Shown here: positions 61,325 to 64,000 of the stretch, piece after piece | How the letters are laid out: each line of letters begins with the position of its first letter | How positions within the stretch are numbered: position 1 is the stretch's first letter | Source of the DNA: Bradyrhizobium sp. LTSP849 | GTDB taxonomy: Bacteria; Pseudomonadota; Alphaproteobacteria; Rhizobiales; Xanthobacteraceae | Direction: 5' to 3' | NCBI RefSeq assembly: GCF_000938255.1 | Contig: NZ_JYMR01000004.1 | Location: 310,001-374,000, forward strand | DNA length: 64,000 bases | The notes under the pieces: generated by a model | The model's input: only the letters and a program-made list of their open reading frames with translations | Database searches by the model: none | What the model was told of the DNA's origin: nothing | Translations under genes and position numbers: made by a program

Positions 61325-62419
61325 ATGGCTGATCAGATCGGTCATGATTTGAATGTCGAGGGCGTCACGAAACTCTATGGAGAGTTCGCTGCGCTCGACA
61401 ATGTTTCGCTGACGGTCAGGCGCGGCGAGTTCCTGACCCTGCTCGGCCCGTCCGGCTCGGGCAAGACGACCCTGCTGATGTCTATCGCAGGCTTCGTCCA
61501 GCCCGACCGCGGCGACATTCAGCTCGATCGGCACAGCATCGTGCGGCTGCCGCCCGAACGGCGCAATTTCGGCATGGTCTTTCAGGGCTATGCGCTGTTC
61601 CCCCATCTGACCGTGTTCGACAACGTCGCCTTCCCGCTCCGCATACGCAAATGCTCGCAGGCCGAGGTCCAGGCCAAGGTCAACGCGGCGCTCGACCTGG
61701 TGCAGCTCGCCTCGCGCGCGGATCGATATCCGCGCCAATTGTCCGGAGGTCAGCAACAGCGCGTGGCGCTCGCCCGGGCCATGGTGTTCACGCCGCATCT
61801 GCTGCTGCTCGACGAGCCGCTCAGCGCGCTCGACAAGAATCTCCGCAGCGAGATGCAGGACGAATTGAAGAGGCTGCACAAGCGGATCGGCCTGACCTTC
61901 ATCTATGTCACCCACGACCAGGATGAAGCACTGTCGATGTCGGACCGGATTGCCGTCATGCGCGACGGCAGGATCATCCAGCAGGGGTCGCCAAGCGAGC
62001 TCTATGACCAGCCGGCGACGAGATTCGTCGCCAACTTTCTCGGCCGAAGCAACTTCCTTCGCGGCGCCGTGGACGCACACATCCCCGGCGGCTTCGCTTT
62101 CACGCATCAGGGCACAAGATTCACACAGGCCGTCCCGGGCGGCGATTGTCCGGCACCGGGGCAGGACGTGGTGCTGGCACTGCGCCCGGAGAAGATCTCG
62201 ATCGTGGACGGCGGCGCGCCGTCCGACAACGCCCTGAAGGGCGTGATCTCCGAATGGAATTATCTCGGCGCCCAATTCCGGCTCGTGGTCGACACCCTGG
62301 AGTTCGGCGCCGTCGTGATCGTGATTCCAACCTGGAAGAGCGGCGCACCTCCGGCCACCGGCCAGCCGGTGTCGATCGGATGGGACGCCTCCGCCGCGAC
62401 ACTCGTCTCAGACAATTGA
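61325..62419 (+). CDS. polyamine-type ABC transporter ATPase (PotA-like)
   Basis: Protein of 364 residues from the ATG at 61325. Walker A is GPSGSGKT (41-48), signature [15 protein letters not shown], Walker B LLLLDEPLSALD, and a C-terminal TOBE domain (about 280-355, VVLALRPEKISI). This layout belongs to the PotA/FbpC class for spermidine, putrescine or similar organic cations. It starts 62 bases after the aminotransferase. Confidence 0.9.
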   Translation: MADQIGHDLNVEGVTKLYGEFAALDNVSLTVRRGEFLTLLGPSGSGKTTLLMSIAGFVQPDRGDIQLDRHSIVRLPPERRNFGMVFQGYALFPHLTVFDNVAFPLRIRKCSQAEVQAKVNAALDLVQLASRADRYPRQLSGGQQQRVALARAMVFTPHLLLLDEPLSALDKNLRSEMQDELKRLHKRIGLTFIYVTHDQDEALSMSDRIAVMRDGRIIQQGSPSELYDQPATRFVANFLGRSNFLRGAVDAHIPGGFAFTHQGTRFTQAVPGGDCPAPGQDVVLALRPEKISIVDGGAPSDNALKGVISEWNYLGAQFRLVVDTLEFGAVVIVIPTWKSGAPPATGQPVSIGWDASAATLVSDN

Positions 62420-62462
62420 TCTCCTTCTCGTCACTCAACCCAGTCAACCAGGTGAGCCCTCC

Positions 62463-63539
62463 ATGACCGACCGCAAGACTGCTCTCGACAAGACTGCTCT
62501 GGTGATCTCGCGCCGCAAGTTACTCGCGGGCGCCGCCCTCATCGCAGCGCCAGCACTGCTCAGGACCGATCTCGCGCTCGCCGAAACGCGCAAGGACGTC
62601 GTGCTGGTCAATTTCGGCGGCGCCGCCATGAAGGCCTTCGATGAGGCCTATGTGCAGCCATTCGCCGCCCAGGGCGGCCGCATCGTGCTCGACGGCAGCG
62701 GCGCGTTGAACGGCAAGATCCTCACCATGGTGCAGTCGGGCAATGTCACCTGGGACATCTGCGATGGCGGCATCACCACATTGGCCGAGCTCAACCCGCG
62801 CAATGCGCTGGAGAAGATCGACTACGGCATCGTCGACAAGACCAAGGTGCCGGCCGAATTCGCCTATGAGAATGGCGTCGTGAACTACATGTTCTCGTCG
62901 GTGATGGCGTGGGACACCGCCAAGGTGAAGGACACGCCGACGCTCGCCGACTTCTTCGATCTCAAGAAGTATCCGGGCCGGCGCATGATGCGCAAGGATT
63001 CCCAGGCGATGATGGAGCTCTGCCTGATCGCCGACGGTGTGCCGCTGGACAAGCTCTATCCGCTCGACACCAAGCGCGCCTTCGAGAAGATGGCCACGAT
63101 CAAGAAGGAACTGCTGTACTGGAACAGCGGCGCCGAAAGTCAGAGCCTGATGCGTGACGGCGAATGCGTCATGGGCTTGCTGTGGCATACGCGCGCCAAC
63201 GTGCTCAAGGCCGAGACCAAGGGCCGGATCGCCTATTCCTTCAAGGACGGGCTGCTGCAGCCGGGCCTTTGGGTCGTGCCCAAGGGCAATCCGGCGGGTG
63301 CGGAAGCATTCCGCGCCATCGCATCGATGCAACAACCCGAAGGCCAGGTGAAGCTGCTCGCCGCGATGGGCAATGGACCGGCTAACCCGGCTGCGCAAAG
63401 CCTCGTGCCGGCTGACCTGCGCCAGACGAACCCGGGCGATCCGGCCAATGTCGCGGTTCAGGCCAAGATCAATGCGGCCTGGTACATCGAGAACCACTCC
63501 AAGACGTTCCAGGCCTATCTCGACTTCATCTCGTCCTGA
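62463..63539 (+). CDS. polyamine-type ABC transporter substrate-binding protein (PotD-like)
   Basis: Periplasmic protein of 358 residues with a twin-arginine signal (SRRKLLAGAALIAAPALL, R17-R18) cut near ALA-ETRK. The mature part follows the PotD/YdcS pattern (VNFGGAAMKAFDEAYVQPF, ADFFDLKKYPGRRMMRKD, NPAAQSLVPADLR). It supplies ligand to the permeases that follow. GGTGAGC precedes the ATG. Confidence 0.9.
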   Translation: MTDRKTALDKTALVISRRKLLAGAALIAAPALLRTDLALAETRKDVVLVNFGGAAMKAFDEAYVQPFAAQGGRIVLDGSGALNGKILTMVQSGNVTWDICDGGITTLAELNPRNALEKIDYGIVDKTKVPAEFAYENGVVNYMFSSVMAWDTAKVKDTPTLADFFDLKKYPGRRMMRKDSQAMMELCLIADGVPLDKLYPLDTKRAFEKMATIKKELLYWNSGAESQSLMRDGECVMGLLWHTRANVLKAETKGRIAYSFKDGLLQPGLWVVPKGNPAGAEAFRAIASMQQPEGQVKLLAAMGNGPANPAAQSLVPADLRQTNPGDPANVAVQAKINAAWYIENHSKTFQAYLDFISS

Positions 63540-63545
63540 GCTGTC

Positions 63546-64000
63546 ATGCGAGCGCTGCTGTCGCGCATTGCCTCGACCGAAACGAGCCCGGCGACCGATG
63601 TCGCCGGGGCGCTGCGGCCGCCGTCGCCGCGCCGGCTGCATGGCGCGATGCGTTACTGGCTGCTGATCATGCCAGCACTGCTGCTGATGCTCGCGTTCTA
63701 TCTCTATCCCATCGGCCGGGTGCTCTGGATCAGCGTCACGGAGCCGAAACCGGGGCTGGACAATTTTGCGCTGCTCGCAACCAGCGCGTCGATCCACAAG
63801 ATGCTGGTGACGACGGCACGGATCAGCATTCTCACCACGGTCATCACGCTGGTTCTCGCTTATCTGGTCGCCTACACGCTGGTGCATAGCGGCGAACGCG
63901 GCAAGCGCTGGATGCTGCTCGGCGTGATCGTGCCGCTGTGGATTTCGGTGCTGGTGCGCGCGTTCGCCTGGTTCATCCTGCTGCGCCGCGAGGGCCTCAT
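63546..64000 (+). CDS. polyamine-type ABC transporter permease (PotB-like), partial
   Basis: Partial: the frame from the ATG at 63546 is open to the window end (151 codons). A first helix at about 38-58 (YWLLIMPALLLMLAFYLYPI), the motif RVLWISVTEPKPGLDNF and two more helices are typical of PotB-class permeases. It starts six bases after the binding-protein stop. Confidence 0.88.
   Translation, partial: MRALLSRIASTETSPATDVAGALRPPSPRRLHGAMRYWLLIMPALLLMLAFYLYPIGRVLWISVTEPKPGLDNFALLATSASIHKMLVTTARISILTTVITLVLAYLVAYTLVHSGERGKRWMLLGVIVPLWISVLVRAFAWFILLRREGL

Overview
The window looks like a chromosomal segment of an alphaproteobacterium, most likely Bradyrhizobium or a close relative in the Nitrobacteraceae. 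The grounds are high GC, dense gene packing with many ATGA or GTGA overlaps, a C-P lyase locus in the rhizobial arrangement, PhoB boxes of the CTGTCAT-N4-CTGTCAT kind, a GTTC-N7-GTTC (alphaproteobacterial LexA) box, and two copies of a GTAGGGTGGGC... palindromic intergenic repeat that I associate with that group. I see no tRNA, rRNA, insertion sequence, prophage or CRISPR array.

Region 1 (1-12,640) is a phosphonate utilisation locus. A minus-strand operon phnG-H-I-J-K-L-M, cut by the window edge inside phnM, is divergent from its GntR repressor phnF. A candidate PhoB box and a near-perfect palindromic operator lie in the gap. A second minus operon, phnC-D-E-E, encodes the uptake ABC transporter. 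It is divergent from a plus operon of a hexapeptide acyltransferase, a second phnM-like hydrolase and a DUF1045 2H phosphoesterase. Back-to-back Pho boxes lie between them.

Region 2 (12,650-28,250) is mixed metabolism and regulation: a DapA-superfamily lyase, a chemoreceptor, a marR-enoyl-CoA hydratase pair, a TetR-controlled EmrAB-type efflux pump, a 571-residue ClpS / ClpX-zinc-finger / AAA ATPase fusion behind a LexA-type box, a tannase-family esterase, a patatin-gntP pair and serA.

Region 3 (28,400-45,750) is a sugar-biosynthesis island. It has GmhB-, GmhA- and HldE-like heptose enzymes, its own transaldolase and split transketolase, a UDP-galactopyranose-mutase-like flavoprotein, three SDR epimerases/dehydratases, a Gfo/Idh oxidoreductase, a nucleotide-sugar dehydrogenase homologue lacking its catalytic cysteine, three methyltransferases, a radical SAM/SPASM enzyme and a triple rhodanese protein. 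No glycosyltransferase, flippase or polymerase is visible.

Region 4 (45,800-54,000) handles iron: a TonB-dependent siderophore receptor, a ferric-type binding protein and a PepSY membrane protein in one operon, next to a LysR remnant. A divergent operon carries marR, an isochorismatase-like protein, a small membrane protein and an MFS exporter. Region 5 (54,000-64,000) holds a second DapA-type lyase divergent from an FAD-linked 2-hydroxyacid dehydrogenase with its GntR regulator, a DMT exporter with small proteins, and a LysR / GabT-like aminotransferase / polyamine-type ABC transporter set that runs off the right edge.

The strongest candidate for something undescribed is the ClpS-zinc-finger-AAA protein with its SOS-type box. 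The heptose-type sugar island with dedicated carbon-shuffling enzymes comes second.
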